A stretch of DNA of 64,000 bases. It comes from Halomonas beimenensis. GTDB lineage: Bacteria > Pseudomonadota > Gammaproteobacteria > Pseudomonadales > Halomonadaceae. Both the position numbers and the translations under genes were made by a program. This document shows positions 9,632 to 19,689 of the stretch, piece after piece. The notes beneath the pieces are model-generated. The model searched no databases. It was not told where the DNA came from and saw nothing but the letters and a program-made list of their open reading frames with translations. The DNA lies in assembly GCF_002549795.1 (NCBI RefSeq), contig NZ_CP021435.1, forward strand, positions 434,001 through 498,000, written 5' to 3'. The number at the start of each line of letters is the position of its first letter. Position 1 is the first letter of the stretch.

Positions 9632-9976
9632 ATGGAACCGCTCAGCTATTACTACTACAACGTGCTGGAAAGCCTGGAGAAGCCCTGCGATGTGCCTGCC
9701 CTGCACCTCCAGGAAGGCTATGACCTCCTGTACCGCTACGGGGGCCGGGTCGAGATGGACCTGATCCGCCGTGCCGAGGAGGCCAGCGCGAATGGCGAGC
9801 CCTACCATTGGCACGAGGCGTTGGATGCCGAACAGCAGGACAAGCTGCGCCGTGCCCTCCAGGACGAGAACCCGGCCAAGATCCTCAAGGTCATGCAGCG
9901 CAACGGCTACGCCGGCGTGCTGTATCACCATGCCCGCGAGGTCTTCTCGCCGGACGATGCCCAGGGCGTCGCCTAG
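9632..9976 (+). CDS. small conserved-looking hypothetical protein
   Basis: 114 residues, acidic and soluble, starting MEPLSYYYYNVLESLEKP with a run of four tyrosines. A good Shine-Dalgarno (GAGAGGAG) precedes ATG codons at 9629 and 9632. No catalytic motif is recognised. It occupies the gap between suhB and secF. Its TAG stop at 9974-9976 lies inside the CCTAGG target of the downstream IS481 element, so insertion left the protein intact. Confidence 0.75.
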   Translation: MEPLSYYYYNVLESLEKPCDVPALHLQEGYDLLYRYGGRVEMDLIRRAEEASANGEPYHWHEALDAEQQDKLRRALQDENPAKILKVMQRNGYAGVLYHHAREVFSPDDAQGVA

Positions 9977-9977
9977 G

Positions 9978-11006
9978 TGTGATCTCTCGGTAGGTTGTTC
10001 ATCCGGAACCTACCCGGAAGACTGGAGATGCGAACCAACCAATCGCTCCAGGAGGTCCGGATGAACACTCACCAGAATGCCCGTCTTACCCCACATGGTC
10101 GAGCCCTGCTGGCACGTCGTGTCATCGATGAAGGGATACGGCCAAGGGAAGTGGCTCAAGCTCAGGGCGTCAGTGTGAGAACGGTCTACAAGTGGGTCCG
10201 CCGGTTCCGCGAAGAAGGCCTCCCGGGGCTTCAAGACCGCTCGTCGCGCCCGGGGCGGAGCCCTTGTGCCACCGATGCCGCCACCGTGGAGCAGGTCATC
10301 GAACGTCGTCAGCAGCGTCAGACCTATCGCCAGATCGCCCGGGCGCTGGGCATCGGGCAGAGCACGGTGGCGCGGATCCTCAAGCGCAAGGGGCTGAACC
10401 GGCTGGCCTTGCTGTCACCGGCAAGGCCTGATAACCGCTATGAACATGACGCGCCAGGGGATCTCCTGCACTTGGATATCAAGAAGTTGGGACGTTTCGA
10501 ACGCCCGGGCCATCGGGTGACGGGCGATCGCCAGCAGAACACGCCCGGCGCGGGGTGGGAGTATGTCCATATCGCTATCGACGATCACTCACGGGTGGCC
10601 TTCGGCACCCTCTATCCCAATGAAACCGGTTGGAGCGCGTGTTACGCGCTGCTGGACGCGATGCGTTATTACCGGCGGCTCGGGGTTCGCTTCGCCCGTG
10701 TCCTGACCGACAACGGCGCCTGTTACAAATCCAAGGCATTCCAGCGCCTGTGCCGGCGCCTGGGGCTAACGCACAAGCGCACTCGCCCTTATACCCCACG
10801 CACCAATGGCAAGGCAGAGCGGTTTATTCAAACCGCCCTTCGCGAATGGGCCTATGCGCGGTCCTACGAGAGCTCGGAGCAGCGCCGGCAACATCTGCCG
10901 GCCTGGCTGCACCAGTACAACTGGCATCGGCCGCATGCCAGTTTGGATTACTGCTCTCCGGTTCACCGGTTAGGCCTTTCCGTGAACAACCTGGTGGGTT
11001 TACACA
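9978..11006 (+). mobile_element. IS481-family insertion sequence, copy 1 (complete, with target duplication)
   Basis: About 1029 bp. The ends are imperfect inverted repeats: TGTGATCTCTCGG...AGGTTGTTCA on the left, and the reverse complement of the right end TGTGTAAACCCACCAGGTTGTTCA. The 6-bp palindrome CCTAGG is duplicated at 9972-9977 and 11007-11012, matching the known NCTAGN preference of IS481. One transposase gene fills it. The intact duplication implies a simple insertion that has not recombined since. Confidence 0.9.
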
Positions 11007-11011
11007 CCTAG
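10061..11011 (+). CDS. IS481-family transposase (copy 1)
   Basis: 316-residue DDE transposase. An N-terminal helix-turn-helix (AQAQGVSVRTVYKWVRRF) and a second HTH (YRQIARALGIGQSTVARIL) precede the integrase catalytic core, with DIKKLGRFERPGHRV, IDDHSRVA, VLTDNGACY and the glutamate region TNGKAERFIQ. The start has a strong SD (GGAGGT). The last codon and stop (ACC TAG) are completed by the target duplication outside the inverted repeat. About 80% similar by eye to copy 2 at 36888-37838. Confidence 0.95.
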   Translation: MNTHQNARLTPHGRALLARRVIDEGIRPREVAQAQGVSVRTVYKWVRRFREEGLPGLQDRSSRPGRSPCATDAATVEQVIERRQQRQTYRQIARALGIGQSTVARILKRKGLNRLALLSPARPDNRYEHDAPGDLLHLDIKKLGRFERPGHRVTGDRQQNTPGAGWEYVHIAIDDHSRVAFGTLYPNETGWSACYALLDAMRYYRRLGVRFARVLTDNGACYKSKAFQRLCRRLGLTHKRTRPYTPRTNGKAERFIQTALREWAYARSYESSEQRRQHLPAWLHQYNWHRPHASLDYCSPVHRLGLSVNNLVGLHT

Positions 11012-11038
11012 GCGCCCGACGGCATCGAGACCGGCACG

Positions 11039-11069
11039 AAAAAAAGCCACCCGGGCGGGTGGCTTTTTT
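11039..11069. terminator. bidirectional intrinsic terminator, secDF operon / IS side
   Basis: Stem GCCACCC-GGGC-GGGTGGC flanked by A7 on the left and T6 on the right, so it can act on both strands. On the minus strand it follows the secF stop by about 20 bp. On the plus strand it stops read-through from the IS and the orphan gene. Confidence 0.88.
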
Positions 11070-11087
11070 CGTGGGCGGGCGAGGCGC

Positions 11088-12017
11088 TCAGGGCAGCTCC
11101 TCGGCCTCCGGGTCCTCCTTGGGGGCCGGGATCAGGTCCTCGCGCTGCAGCTTGAGCGGCAGCAGCAGGGCCCCGGACACATAGATGGACGAGAAGGTCC
11201 CGATCAGCACGCCGAGGATCAGCGCCACGGCGAAGAAGTGGATCATGTCGCCGCCCAGGGTCACCAGGGCCAGCAGCACCAGCAGGGTGGTGCCGGAGGT
11301 CGCCAGGGTGCGCGACAGGGTCTGGTTGATGGCCTCGTTGAAGATGGTCGGCATGTCCTCGATGCGCGACTTGCGGATGTTCTCGCGGATGCGGTCGTAG
11401 ACCACGATGGTGTCGTTGAGCGAGTAGCCGATCACCGCCAGCACCGCCGCCAGCACGGTGAGGTCGAACTCGAAGCCGAACAGCGAGAAGACGCCGACCA
11501 CGATGATGACGTCGTGGAGCAGGGCCAGCAGGGCGCCGAGGGCGAACTTGTACTGGAAGCGGAAGGCCACATAGAGCATCACGATGCCCAGCGCCACCAG
11601 CAGGCCCAGGCCGCCCTTGTCGCGCAGCTGGTCGCCGACCTGGGCGCCGACGAACTCGGCGCGCACCAGCTCGACGTCGGCCCCGCCGCGGGCCAGCAGG
11701 TCGACGACACGGTCGCCGACGCCGGCCTCGAAGGCCTGCTGCAGGCGGATCAGCACCTCGGTGGAGGCGCCGAAGGTCTGCACCGCCACGTCCTGAAAGC
11801 CGGCGGCCTCCAGTGTCTGGCGCACGCCGTCCAGGGCCGGCGCCGTGGCGTAGCGGACCTCGACCAGGGTGCCGCCGGTGAAGTCCAGGCCCAGGTTGAG
11901 GCCCTGGACCAGCAGCGAGACGATCGACACCAGCAGCATCGCCGCCGAGGCCGCGAAGGCCAGCCGGCGCTTGCCCATGAAGTCGAACTGTCGTTGGATC
12001 AGGGATTGCATGGCCAC
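11088..12017 (-). CDS. secF: protein translocase subunit SecF
   Basis: Inner-membrane partner of SecD that uses the proton gradient to help complete protein export. An N-terminal membrane segment (LAFAASAAMLLVSIVSL) is followed by a periplasmic domain beginning GLDFTGGTLVEVRY and five C-terminal membrane segments with the family motif YSLNDTIVVYDRIREN. 309 residues. Starts 3 bp after the secD stop. Confidence 0.96.
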   Translation of the reverse strand: MAMQSLIQRQFDFMGKRRLAFAASAAMLLVSIVSLLVQGLNLGLDFTGGTLVEVRYATAPALDGVRQTLEAAGFQDVAVQTFGASTEVLIRLQQAFEAGVGDRVVDLLARGGADVELVRAEFVGAQVGDQLRDKGGLGLLVALGIVMLYVAFRFQYKFALGALLALLHDVIIVVGVFSLFGFEFDLTVLAAVLAVIGYSLNDTIVVYDRIRENIRKSRIEDMPTIFNEAINQTLSRTLATSGTTLLVLLALVTLGGDMIHFFAVALILGVLIGTFSSIYVSGALLLPLKLQREDLIPAPKEDPEAEELP

Positions 12018-12020
12018 CTC

Positions 12021-13871
12021 TTAAATCCAGAGCTTCTTGACCGGCTTGCCGCCATAGCACAGGTTGACCATGGCGCGGGTCACCATCAGGGCGGTGAACA
12101 GCGAGGTCAGGATGCCCAGCGACAGGGTCACGGCGAAGCCCTTGACCGGCCCGGTGCCGATCGAGAACAGGATCAACGCCACCAGCAGGGTGGTGATGTT
12201 GGCGTCGACGATGGACGTGAAGGCGCGTTCGTAGCCGGCGTGGATGGCCTGCTGCACCGAGAGGCCGGTGCGCAGCTCCTCGCGGATGCGCTCGAAGATC
12301 AACACGTTGGCGTCCACCGCCATGCCCAGCGTCAGGACGATGCCGGCGATGCCGGGCAGCGTCAGGGTGGCCCCGAGCAGCGACATGGCCGCCACCAGCA
12401 GGGTCAGGTTGAGCGCCAGGGCGAGGTTGGCGAAGACGCCGAACACCTTGTAGCGCACCAGCATGAAGGCCACCACCAGCAGCAGGCCGATCTGCACCGA
12501 GAGCACGCCGCGCTCGATGTTCTCCGCGCCGAGGCTCGGTCCGATGGTACGCTCCTGGGCGAAGTAGATCGGCGCGGCCAGCGAGCCGGAGCGCAGCAGC
12601 AGCGCCAGCTCCGCCGCCTCGGTGGGCGAGTCGAGCCCGGTGATGCGGAAGCTGTTGCCCAGGGCGCTCTGGATGGTGGCCAGGCTGATGATGCCCCGCT
12701 CGGTGTAGGGGGTGCGGACGGTGACCTCCTCGCCGTCCTCGAGCACCGTGCGCTCGCGAGTCTTGTGCTCGATGAACAGCACCGCCATGTTGCGGCCGAT
12801 ATTGGTGCGGGTGGCGCGGTTCATCAGGGTGCCGCCGGTGCCGTCCAGGTTGATGTTCACCTGGGGGCGGCCGTTCTCGTCGAAGCTATGGTTGGCGTTG
12901 GAGACGCTGTCGCCGGTGATGATGACGTCGCGCATCAGGGTGGCGGTACGCTCCGGCTGGTTGCGGAACGGGAAGGTCTGGGTCTCGGCCTCGGGGGTGT
13001 CCGGGCGGGCCTCGAGGCGGAACTCCAGGTTGGCGGTGGCGCCGACGATGCGCTTGGCGGCGGCGGTGTCCTGCACGCCGGGCAGCTCGACGACGATGCG
13101 TGCCGGCCCCTGGCGCTGGACCAGCGGCTCGGCCACGCCCAGTTCGTTGACCCGGTTGCGCAGCGTGGTCAGGTTCTGGTTGATCGCGTAGTCCTGGATC
13201 TCCTCCACGGCCACGTCGGTCAGGGTCATGGCCAGGCCCGCGCCCCGGGCGCGATCGAGGTTGCGGTACTCGAACTCCGGGAACTCGCGGCTGATCAGCC
13301 GGCGGGCCTCGTCGCGGTCCTCGGCGTTCATGAAGTCCATGCGGATCGAGCGTCCGTCGATCTCGGTGTTGCGGTAGCGCAGTCGCTCGTCGCGCAGCGT
13401 CTCGCGCATGGCGCTGGCATTGACCTCCAGGCGCTGGGTCAGCGCGGCCTCCATGTCGACCTCGAGCAGGAAGTGCACGCCGCCGCGCAGGTCCAGGCCC
13501 AGGGTCATGGGGGAGGCGGCCAGGGACTCCAGCCAGGAGGGCGTGGACTCGGCCAGGTTGAGAGCCACCACGTAGTCGTCGCCCAGGGCCTCGCTGATCA
13601 GGTCGCGGGCCTGGATCTGGTCATCGGCGTTGTGGAGGCGGATGAGGACGTTGCCGGGATTGCGCTCGACGGCCTGGATATCGATGCCGGCCTCGGTCAG
13701 GGAGGCCTCGAGGCGCTCGAGGCGGCGCTCGTCGAGGGTGGTGTCGCCCCGGTCGCTGCTGATCTGGACCGCCGGATCCTCGGGGAAGAGGTTGGGGAGG
13801 GAGTAGATCAGGCCGACGAGGAGGACGAGGAGTATCAGCAGATACTTCCACAGGGGGTATCGGTTGAGCAT
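12021..13871 (-). CDS. secD: protein translocase subunit SecD
   Basis: RND-related component of the Sec translocon. Visible features are an N-terminal membrane segment (YPLWKYLLILLVLLVG), the motif LGLDLRGGVHFLLEVD, a large periplasmic domain and a C-terminal six-helix membrane block with MAVDANVLIFERIREELR. 616 residues, normal. It lies between yajC and secF. Confidence 0.96.
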   Translation of the reverse strand: MLNRYPLWKYLLILLVLLVGLIYSLPNLFPEDPAVQISSDRGDTTLDERRLERLEASLTEAGIDIQAVERNPGNVLIRLHNADDQIQARDLISEALGDDYVVALNLAESTPSWLESLAASPMTLGLDLRGGVHFLLEVDMEAALTQRLEVNASAMRETLRDERLRYRNTEIDGRSIRMDFMNAEDRDEARRLISREFPEFEYRNLDRARGAGLAMTLTDVAVEEIQDYAINQNLTTLRNRVNELGVAEPLVQRQGPARIVVELPGVQDTAAAKRIVGATANLEFRLEARPDTPEAETQTFPFRNQPERTATLMRDVIITGDSVSNANHSFDENGRPQVNINLDGTGGTLMNRATRTNIGRNMAVLFIEHKTRERTVLEDGEEVTVRTPYTERGIISLATIQSALGNSFRITGLDSPTEAAELALLLRSGSLAAPIYFAQERTIGPSLGAENIERGVLSVQIGLLLVVAFMLVRYKVFGVFANLALALNLTLLVAAMSLLGATLTLPGIAGIVLTLGMAVDANVLIFERIREELRTGLSVQQAIHAGYERAFTSIVDANITTLLVALILFSIGTGPVKGFAVTLSLGILTSLFTALMVTRAMVNLCYGGKPVKKLWI

Positions 13872-13975
13872 GGGGGCCCTGCCCTCAGGTTGCTGATGAT
13901 GGAGACGGACGCTATGCCATCACGAGCACCGGGCGGAGCCGGTCGGCCGGGCCCCGCCTCGGTGTCGCAGGGCTG

Positions 13976-13998
13976 CCCGCGCCGCCGGGCGGCGCGGG
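13976..13998. other. 10-bp perfect hairpin between yajC and secD
   Basis: CCCGCGCCGC-CGG-GCGGCGCGGG in the 141-bp gap between yajC (stop side) and secD. No U-tract on either strand. Its position suggests it tunes yajC/secD stoichiometry, but this is inference. Confidence 0.35.
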
Positions 13999-14012
13999 GC
14001 GGGAACGCCCGG

Positions 14013-14351
14013 TCAGATGGACTTGAGCGTGCCCTTGGGCAGGACGGCGGCCACGGCGTTCTTCTGCACGTTGACCTCGGTGCCCTCGGAGATCTCCATG
14101 GTCAGGAACTCGCTGTCGTCGCTGACCTTGGTGATGCGGCCCAGCATGCCGCCGCCGATGACGATCTCGTCACCCTTGGAGAGGTTGCTGACCAGCTGCT
14201 TGTGCTGCTTGGCCCGCTTGGCCTGGGGGCGCCACAGCAGGAAGTAGAAGATCAGCACGAAGCCGACCAGCATCACGATCTGGGCGATGCCGCCGCCCGG
14301 GGCGGCGCCGGCGTCCTGGGCCAGGGCCGGGGAAATGAAGAAGTCCAACAT
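14013..14351 (-). CDS. yajC: preprotein translocase accessory subunit YajC
   Basis: Small single-pass membrane protein associated with SecDF. The N-terminal region has one hydrophobic helix (IVMLVGFVLIFYFLLWRPQAKRA) followed by a conserved cytoplasmic domain with LSKGDEIVIGGGMLGRITKV. 112 residues. Lies between tgt and secD in the standard order. Confidence 0.96.
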   Translation of the reverse strand: MLDFFISPALAQDAGAAPGGGIAQIVMLVGFVLIFYFLLWRPQAKRAKQHKQLVSNLSKGDEIVIGGGMLGRITKVSDDSEFLTMEISEGTEVNVQKNAVAAVLPKGTLKSI

Positions 14352-14432
14352 GTACGACGATCTCCTGAGTCGCGGGGTAACAAGGCGCCGTCCATCGGCG
14401 CTCGGGGCCGGTCGCGGGGGACCGGCCGCCGA

Positions 14433-15608
<1,176 letters not shown>

Positions 15609-15622
15609 TCAGGTCAGGCAAC

Positions 15623-15675
15623 CGCTGTCGAAAGACACGGAATTTACTGAAGTAAATGAGTCTCTTGAGACAGCG
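15623..15675. repeat. long imperfect inverted repeat between queA and tgt
   Basis: Nested arms CGCTGTC / AGAC / ATTTACT around a 2-nt centre, then AGTAAAT / GTCT / GACAGCG. The core is AT-rich in a GC-rich setting. It could be an extragenic palindromic repeat or an RNA hairpin in the queA-tgt transcript. No coding potential seen. Confidence 0.5.
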
Positions 15676-15696
15676 TTCAAGGCGGCATGGCCGAAC

Positions 15697-16737
15697 TCAG
15701 GGCGTCTTGCGGGTGAGGAACATGGCGTCGCCATAACTGAAGAAGGCATAGCGCTCCCGGACGGCCTCGCGATAGGCGGCCATGACCGTCTCGAAGCCGG
15801 CGAAGGAGGCCACCAGCATCAGCAGGGTCGACTCCGGCAGGTGGAAATTGGTGACCAGGGCATCGACCACGCGCCACTCGTAGCCCGGGTAGATGAAGAT
15901 ATCGGTCTCGCCGCGGTAGGGGGCGATCTCGCCGTCGGCGCTCTTCAGGCAGGCGGACTCCAGGCAGCGCACGCTGGTGGTGCCCACGGCGATCACCCGG
16001 TTGCCCCGGGCCCGGGCGGCGCGTACCTGGTCACAGACCGTCTCGTTCACCTCGATCCATTCGCTGTGCATCTCGTGGTCGCGAATGTCGTCGGCGCGCA
16101 CCGGCTGGAAGGTGCCGGCCCCCACGTGCAGGGTGACGAAGGCGCTCTCCACGCCCTTGTCGGCCAGCGCCTCGAGCAGCGGCTCGTCGAAGTGCAGCCC
16201 CGCGGTGGGCGCGGCCACGGCGCCGTCGCGACGGGCATAGACGGTCTGGTAGCGGTCGCGGTCGGCGAGCTCGTCCTCGCGGGTGATGTAGGGCGGCAGC
16301 GGCATGTGGCCGTGACGCTCGAGCAGCGCGATCAGCGGCGTATCGCCGAGGAAGCGCAGCTCGAACAGCGCCTCGCGGCGGCCCTCGACGACGGCCCGGA
16401 TGCCGCTTTCGAACTCCAGCTCGGTACCGGGCTTGGGCGACTTGCTGGCGCGAAGGTGGGCCAGGCCGCGGTGGGCGTCCAGCGGACGCTCCAGCAGCAT
16501 CTCCACGCGCCCGCCACTGGCCTTGTGGCCGTGCAGCCGGGCCGGGATCACGCGGGTGTCGTTGAACACCAGGAGGTCTCCCGGCTCGAGGATCTCGAGC
16601 AGGTCGGGGAAACGGCGATGCGCCAGCTCGCCGCTCCCGCCGTCGACGCACAGCAGCCGGCAGTCGCTGCGTTGCTCGGAGGGGTAGCGGGCGATCAGCG
16701 CCTCGGGAAGCTCGTAATGGAAATCGGCGCGCTGCAT
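15697..16737 (-). CDS. queA: S-adenosylmethionine:tRNA ribosyltransferase-isomerase
   Basis: Converts preQ1-tRNA to epoxyqueuosine-tRNA. The start at 16737 gives [21 protein letters not shown], the family N-terminus. Other blocks are [37 protein letters not shown] and [10 protein letters not shown]. 346 residues, close to E. coli (356). An in-frame extension upstream to 16800 has no support. First gene of the queA-tgt-yajC-secDF series. Confidence 0.96.
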   Translation of the reverse strand: MQRADFHYELPEALIARYPSEQRSDCRLLCVDGGSGELAHRRFPDLLEILEPGDLLVFNDTRVIPARLHGHKASGGRVEMLLERPLDAHRGLAHLRASKSPKPGTELEFESGIRAVVEGRREALFELRFLGDTPLIALLERHGHMPLPPYITREDELADRDRYQTVYARRDGAVAAPTAGLHFDEPLLEALADKGVESAFVTLHVGAGTFQPVRADDIRDHEMHSEWIEVNETVCDQVRAARARGNRVIAVGTTSVRCLESACLKSADGEIAPYRGETDIFIYPGYEWRVVDALVTNFHLPESTLLMLVASFAGFETVMAAYREAVRERYAFFSYGDAMFLTRKTP

Positions 16738-16837
16738 GGGGCGAAACGTTCCGGAAGACGGGATGGACGGCGGCTCGGGCGAGCCCTGGCAAGCCGACAA
16801 GGATACCTGCTCCTTGCCGCGAAGTCAGGGTCCGCGA

Positions 16838-16865
16838 TTGACCTGCTGCATCGCCCACGTATAAT
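16838..16865 (+). promoter_or_regulatory. promoter of tRNA-Leu(CAA)
   Basis: TTGACC, a 16-bp spacer and a perfect TATAAT, ending 11 bp before the tRNA. This is the best sigma-70 match in the window and lies on the chromosomal side of attL. Confidence 0.85.
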
Positions 16866-16876
16866 GCACCGCCGTT

Positions 16877-16963
16877 GCCGGTGTGGCGGAATTGGTAGAC
16901 GCAGCGGATTCAAAATCCGCCGCCTTCACGGGCGTGTCGGTTCGAGTCCGACCACCGGCACCA
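16877..16963 (+). tRNA. tRNA-Leu (anticodon CAA)
   Basis: 87 nt with encoded CCA. The acceptor GCCGGTG pairs with CACCGGC. The anticodon stem GCGGA/TCCGC encloses TTCAAAA, giving CAA. A long class II variable arm and the T-arm GTCGG-TTCGAGT-CCGAC are present. The 3' half from 16909 is duplicated at 27601, so the functional gene is completed by phage-derived sequence. Confidence 0.97.
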
Positions 16964-16964
16964 T
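16909..16964 (+). repeat. attL: 56-bp direct repeat in the tRNA-Leu 3' half
   Basis: Starts at TTCAAAATCC in the anticodon loop and ends at CACCAT just past the CCA. Identical to 27601-27656. Typical core of a tyrosine integrase site in a tRNA gene. Confidence 0.95.
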
Positions 16965-16969
16965 GAAAT

Positions 16970-16997
16970 CAAGCACTTACATCCCTCCTTGTGCTTG
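16970..16997 (+). terminator. weak hairpin after tRNA-Leu
   Basis: CAAGCAC and GTGCTTG pair around a 14-nt loop, followed by TTCTGATT, immediately after the tRNA on the phage side. The chromosomal counterpart lies after attR at 27659-27696. Confidence 0.45.
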
Positions 16998-17119
16998 TTC
17001 TGATTCAGTATCTCCTAAAGTGTCAACGGAATGACGACGGAATTTCGACGCATCGGTGTGGGCCGATGGGTGTCGGATCCAACCGAATCGCCATCCCAGG
17101 CTGATGCCTCAAAACCTTG

Positions 17120-17146
17120 AATAAGTGTTTTCTAACACAGCTTATT
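17120..17146. other. AT-rich nested palindrome near attL
   Basis: AATAAG-TGTT-TTCT-AACA-CAG-CTTATT forms two nested stems in the 281-bp non-coding stretch between the tRNA and the integrase gene. It may be an integrase or excisionase accessory site. The remainder of 16998-17219 shows no gene. Confidence 0.35.
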
Positions 17147-17219
17147 GGCTTTTAGCTCGTTATATGCGCGTGGCCTAATTAAATAGCCGGTGACCCCGCT
17201 GGCAATTAGTCCCCGCTTC

Positions 17220-17246
17220 AGCGGCCCAGCTTGGGCCGCTTTTTTT
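17220..17246 (+). terminator. intrinsic terminator facing the integrase 3' end
   Basis: AGCGGCCCA-GCT-TGGGCCGCT (9-bp stem, 3-nt loop) followed by T6 on the plus strand. It would stop transcription from the tRNA promoter entering the phage and can form on the minus strand at the end of int. A near copy lies outside attR at 27894-27916. Confidence 0.85.
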
Positions 17247-18246
17247 ATGCCTTGCGCTTGGCCGGGATCCTGGGCGCGAACTTGATGGCGTCGGCCAGGT
17301 GATCCGGGGAGAGATGGGCATAACGCATCGTCATGGTGATGGTCTGGTGCCCAAGGATCTTCTGGAGGGTCAGCACGTCCCCGCCGTTCATCATGAAGTG
17401 GCTGGCGAAGGTATGCCGGAGTACGTGGGTGCGTTGCCCACGAGGGAGGTAGATCTCCGCGTCGACGATCCCGGCCGAGAACGCCTTGTATGCGTTCGTG
17501 CGAAACAGGCGGCCTACCCTGGGCCCGTGCTCCACCAGGTCCTGGTAGAGGTCGTCAGGGAGCGGGATGGTGCGGTTGCGGCGGTTCTTGGTGGCGGTAT
17601 AGGTCACGCGGCCATCTCGCAGCATCTCGGCGCGCAGGGTCTGCGCCTCACTCCAGCGGGCGCCGGTGGCCAGGCAGAGCCGGGTGATGAGCAACACGTC
17701 GGGGTTCGGGGAGTCCTCAAGGACCTGGAGCAACCGGGCGATCTCGTCTTCGGTGAGGTAGGTCAGATCCGGTTCATCCAGGCGCAGCGGCTGGACCTGG
17801 GCGAAGGGGTTCGAGCCGTCCCACTCGCCGAGTCGAGTCAGGCGGTTGAAGACGGCCCGAAGGTGGGCCTGGTCATGGTTGACCGTGTTGGGGTGGATCC
17901 CGTCGGCGAGGCGTTGCTTGCGGAACCGGATGGCGTCCATGGGCGTGAGGGTGGTGGCAACCGGGTTGCCCATCATCTCGGCCAGGGCCAGCATCTGCGA
18001 GCAGCGACGCTTGCCGTCCTTGAGGGTGACGCCGTGGCAGTCGTACCACAGCTGCACCAAGTCCTTGAGACGGCGCCGATCCCGCTTCTTGGGGCCATAG
18101 GGTTCCCCCATGGCGGCCTTGCCCAGCACGAAGTCATGGAAGCGCTTGGCCTCGCCCTGAGTCTTAAAGATCCGGCGCACACGACGGCCATCGCGCCCTC
18201 CTGGTTGGAGGTCGACCTGCCAGCCGGTCTTTACCTTCCTGATCAT
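17245..18246 (-). CDS. int: phage tyrosine integrase
   Basis: Site-specific recombinase of 333 residues that would act on the tRNA-Leu site next to it. Catalytic residues are Arg in TGARWSEA, Lys in TATKNRRNRTIPL, the HxxR box HVLRHTF, His in LGHQTITM and the nucleophile Tyr near 309 in MRYAHLSPDH. The N-terminal half is an Arm/core-binding region. It overlaps the rep stop by 4 bp. Fragments of a second copy of its C-terminus lie beyond attR. Confidence 0.95.
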   Translation of the reverse strand: MIRKVKTGWQVDLQPGGRDGRRVRRIFKTQGEAKRFHDFVLGKAAMGEPYGPKKRDRRRLKDLVQLWYDCHGVTLKDGKRRCSQMLALAEMMGNPVATTLTPMDAIRFRKQRLADGIHPNTVNHDQAHLRAVFNRLTRLGEWDGSNPFAQVQPLRLDEPDLTYLTEDEIARLLQVLEDSPNPDVLLITRLCLATGARWSEAQTLRAEMLRDGRVTYTATKNRRNRTIPLPDDLYQDLVEHGPRVGRLFRTNAYKAFSAGIVDAEIYLPRGQRTHVLRHTFASHFMMNGGDVLTLQKILGHQTITMTMRYAHLSPDHLADAIKFAPRIPAKRKA

Positions 18247-19547
18247 GCCGCCTTGCCTAGCAATCGTCGCTCCACCAGCTTCTGCTCGACCAGCTGGCGG
18301 AAGGCGCTGCTATTGATCCCCCGGCGGCGGTAGTAGTGCTCCAGGTCCTCCCACATGCCGGATGCCTTGAGGAAGTCGATGGCCTGGTGGGTGCCGAAGC
18401 CCTGGCGGGCGTAAATCGAGATGAGGTTACCGAAGGCCAGGCAGACGTTTTTCTCGTTTCCCAGGCCGGGTTCCTTGCGCGCCCGCTTGTACATGAAGCT
18501 GGGGGCGTGGGCGAAGAACCGGGGATCGTCCTGAAACAGTTGCCAGGCGGGGTCGATGAGGTTGCGGGTGGCGTCCAGGCGATAGCTCTGCATGGCGCTG
18601 CGCCAAATCCCGGTGAGATGCGGGATGGTGTCGGTGAAGCGGTGGAAGCCGTGGGCGTCGTCCAGGACCTCGCCGGTGTCGACGTTGCACGGGATCCCGC
18701 GGGCAAACTCGGCGAGCACCGACTGGTGAAAGCGCATCTCGATGCGCCAGACGTCCCGCTCGGGGTCGTAGACCTGGGCCAGGTCGTCGTTCGTGGCATT
18801 GGCCCACACGCCCTGCCAGAAGTGCAGCTTGTCGCGGTGATGGGCCTCCTTGGTCTTGTTGTAGATCGCGCACTGCAGGGCTCCGGCGGTGCCGAACATG
18901 AGGGTTTCGGCGCGTCCGTAGGTGGTGGCGATGTTGCCGTGGTCGAAGCTCAGGGAGTCGATGCCGTCGATCTTCATGACCTTCTTGGAGCGGGTCACGA
19001 AGCGATCCATGAAGTCCTTGGGAGGCTCCCAGCCCTGGACGTCCAGGGCGAGGTGGACGGCGCAGCCGGCATGCTCGACGTGCTCGAGGAGACAGCAGGC
19101 GATCATGTCCATGAGCTTCTGGCAGTCCTCGGGGCTGCGCTCGTGGAGGTAGTGGGGCGAGAGCTCGATCTTGACGTGGGTGCCGACGTTCTCGGTCTTC
19201 ACGTGCCGGGCCTGGAAGAACACGATCACGCCCAGGTCGTTGTTCTGGAGGCGGTAGCGGAAGCCGGAGCCGGCAGCGCCGGCCCCCACGGCCCAGGTAT
19301 GGCCGAACAGGTCGATGGTGGCCCCACGACCCTCCTGGTAGACGCTGATGATCTTGTCGAACTGAGGCAGGTAGGGGAGTCCCCGGTAGAGCTGGCGGAC
19401 GGTATCCACGCCCGCGTGCAGGAGCTTCACCTGGTCCATGTTCACCTGGCCCCTGGCACTGATGAACAGGTTGCCGAGCGGGTCCCGTTCCCCCGTCTCC
19501 AGCGATTCCCTGGAATAGCGATCCCAACGCTTCATTTCGAAAACCAC
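18243..19547 (-). CDS. phage replication initiation protein (RstA/gpII-like rolling-circle Rep)
   Basis: 434 residues, by far the largest replication-type gene in the provirus. The pattern of conserved blocks (HVKIELSPHYL, VHLALDVQGW, ETLMFGTAGALQCAIYNKTKE, VWRIEMRFHQSVL) fits the Rep_trans/RstA-type initiators of inoviruses such as Pf and CTX. It would nick the double-stranded origin, probably in the adjacent 19548-19689 region. Overlaps int by 4 bp, suggesting coupled translation. Confidence 0.85.
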   Translation of the reverse strand: MVFEMKRWDRYSRESLETGERDPLGNLFISARGQVNMDQVKLLHAGVDTVRQLYRGLPYLPQFDKIISVYQEGRGATIDLFGHTWAVGAGAAGSGFRYRLQNNDLGVIVFFQARHVKTENVGTHVKIELSPHYLHERSPEDCQKLMDMIACCLLEHVEHAGCAVHLALDVQGWEPPKDFMDRFVTRSKKVMKIDGIDSLSFDHGNIATTYGRAETLMFGTAGALQCAIYNKTKEAHHRDKLHFWQGVWANATNDDLAQVYDPERDVWRIEMRFHQSVLAEFARGIPCNVDTGEVLDDAHGFHRFTDTIPHLTGIWRSAMQSYRLDATRNLIDPAWQLFQDDPRFFAHAPSFMYKRARKEPGLGNEKNVCLAFGNLISIYARQGFGTHQAIDFLKASGMWEDLEHYYRRRGINSSAFRQLVEQKLVERRLLGKAA

Positions 19548-19689
19548 CTATTGGTCAGTAGTGGCAGGTTTCGACACGCTTCGGTGTCATTCTGCGAGAC
19601 GTGTTACAGGGATGGTCTCGCCGGGCCCGCGCGTGCGGCGCGGGGATGCGGTCGCAAGCGTCCTCTCCCGGCGCCGCACGCACGGGCCG
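19548..19689. other. hairpin-rich intergenic region: candidate replication origin / packaging signal
   Basis: The 142 bp between the traX-like gene and rep hold three inverted repeats. They are GACAC-GCTTCG-GTGTC (19573-19588), GAGAC...GTCTC (19596-19619), and an 18-bp stem with one mismatch (19624-19641 with 19671-19688) whose 29-nt loop can itself pair. The place between the Zot module and rep equals the intergenic region of Ff phages, which holds the origins and packaging hairpin. The last stem may also terminate the coat operon. Confidence 0.5.
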
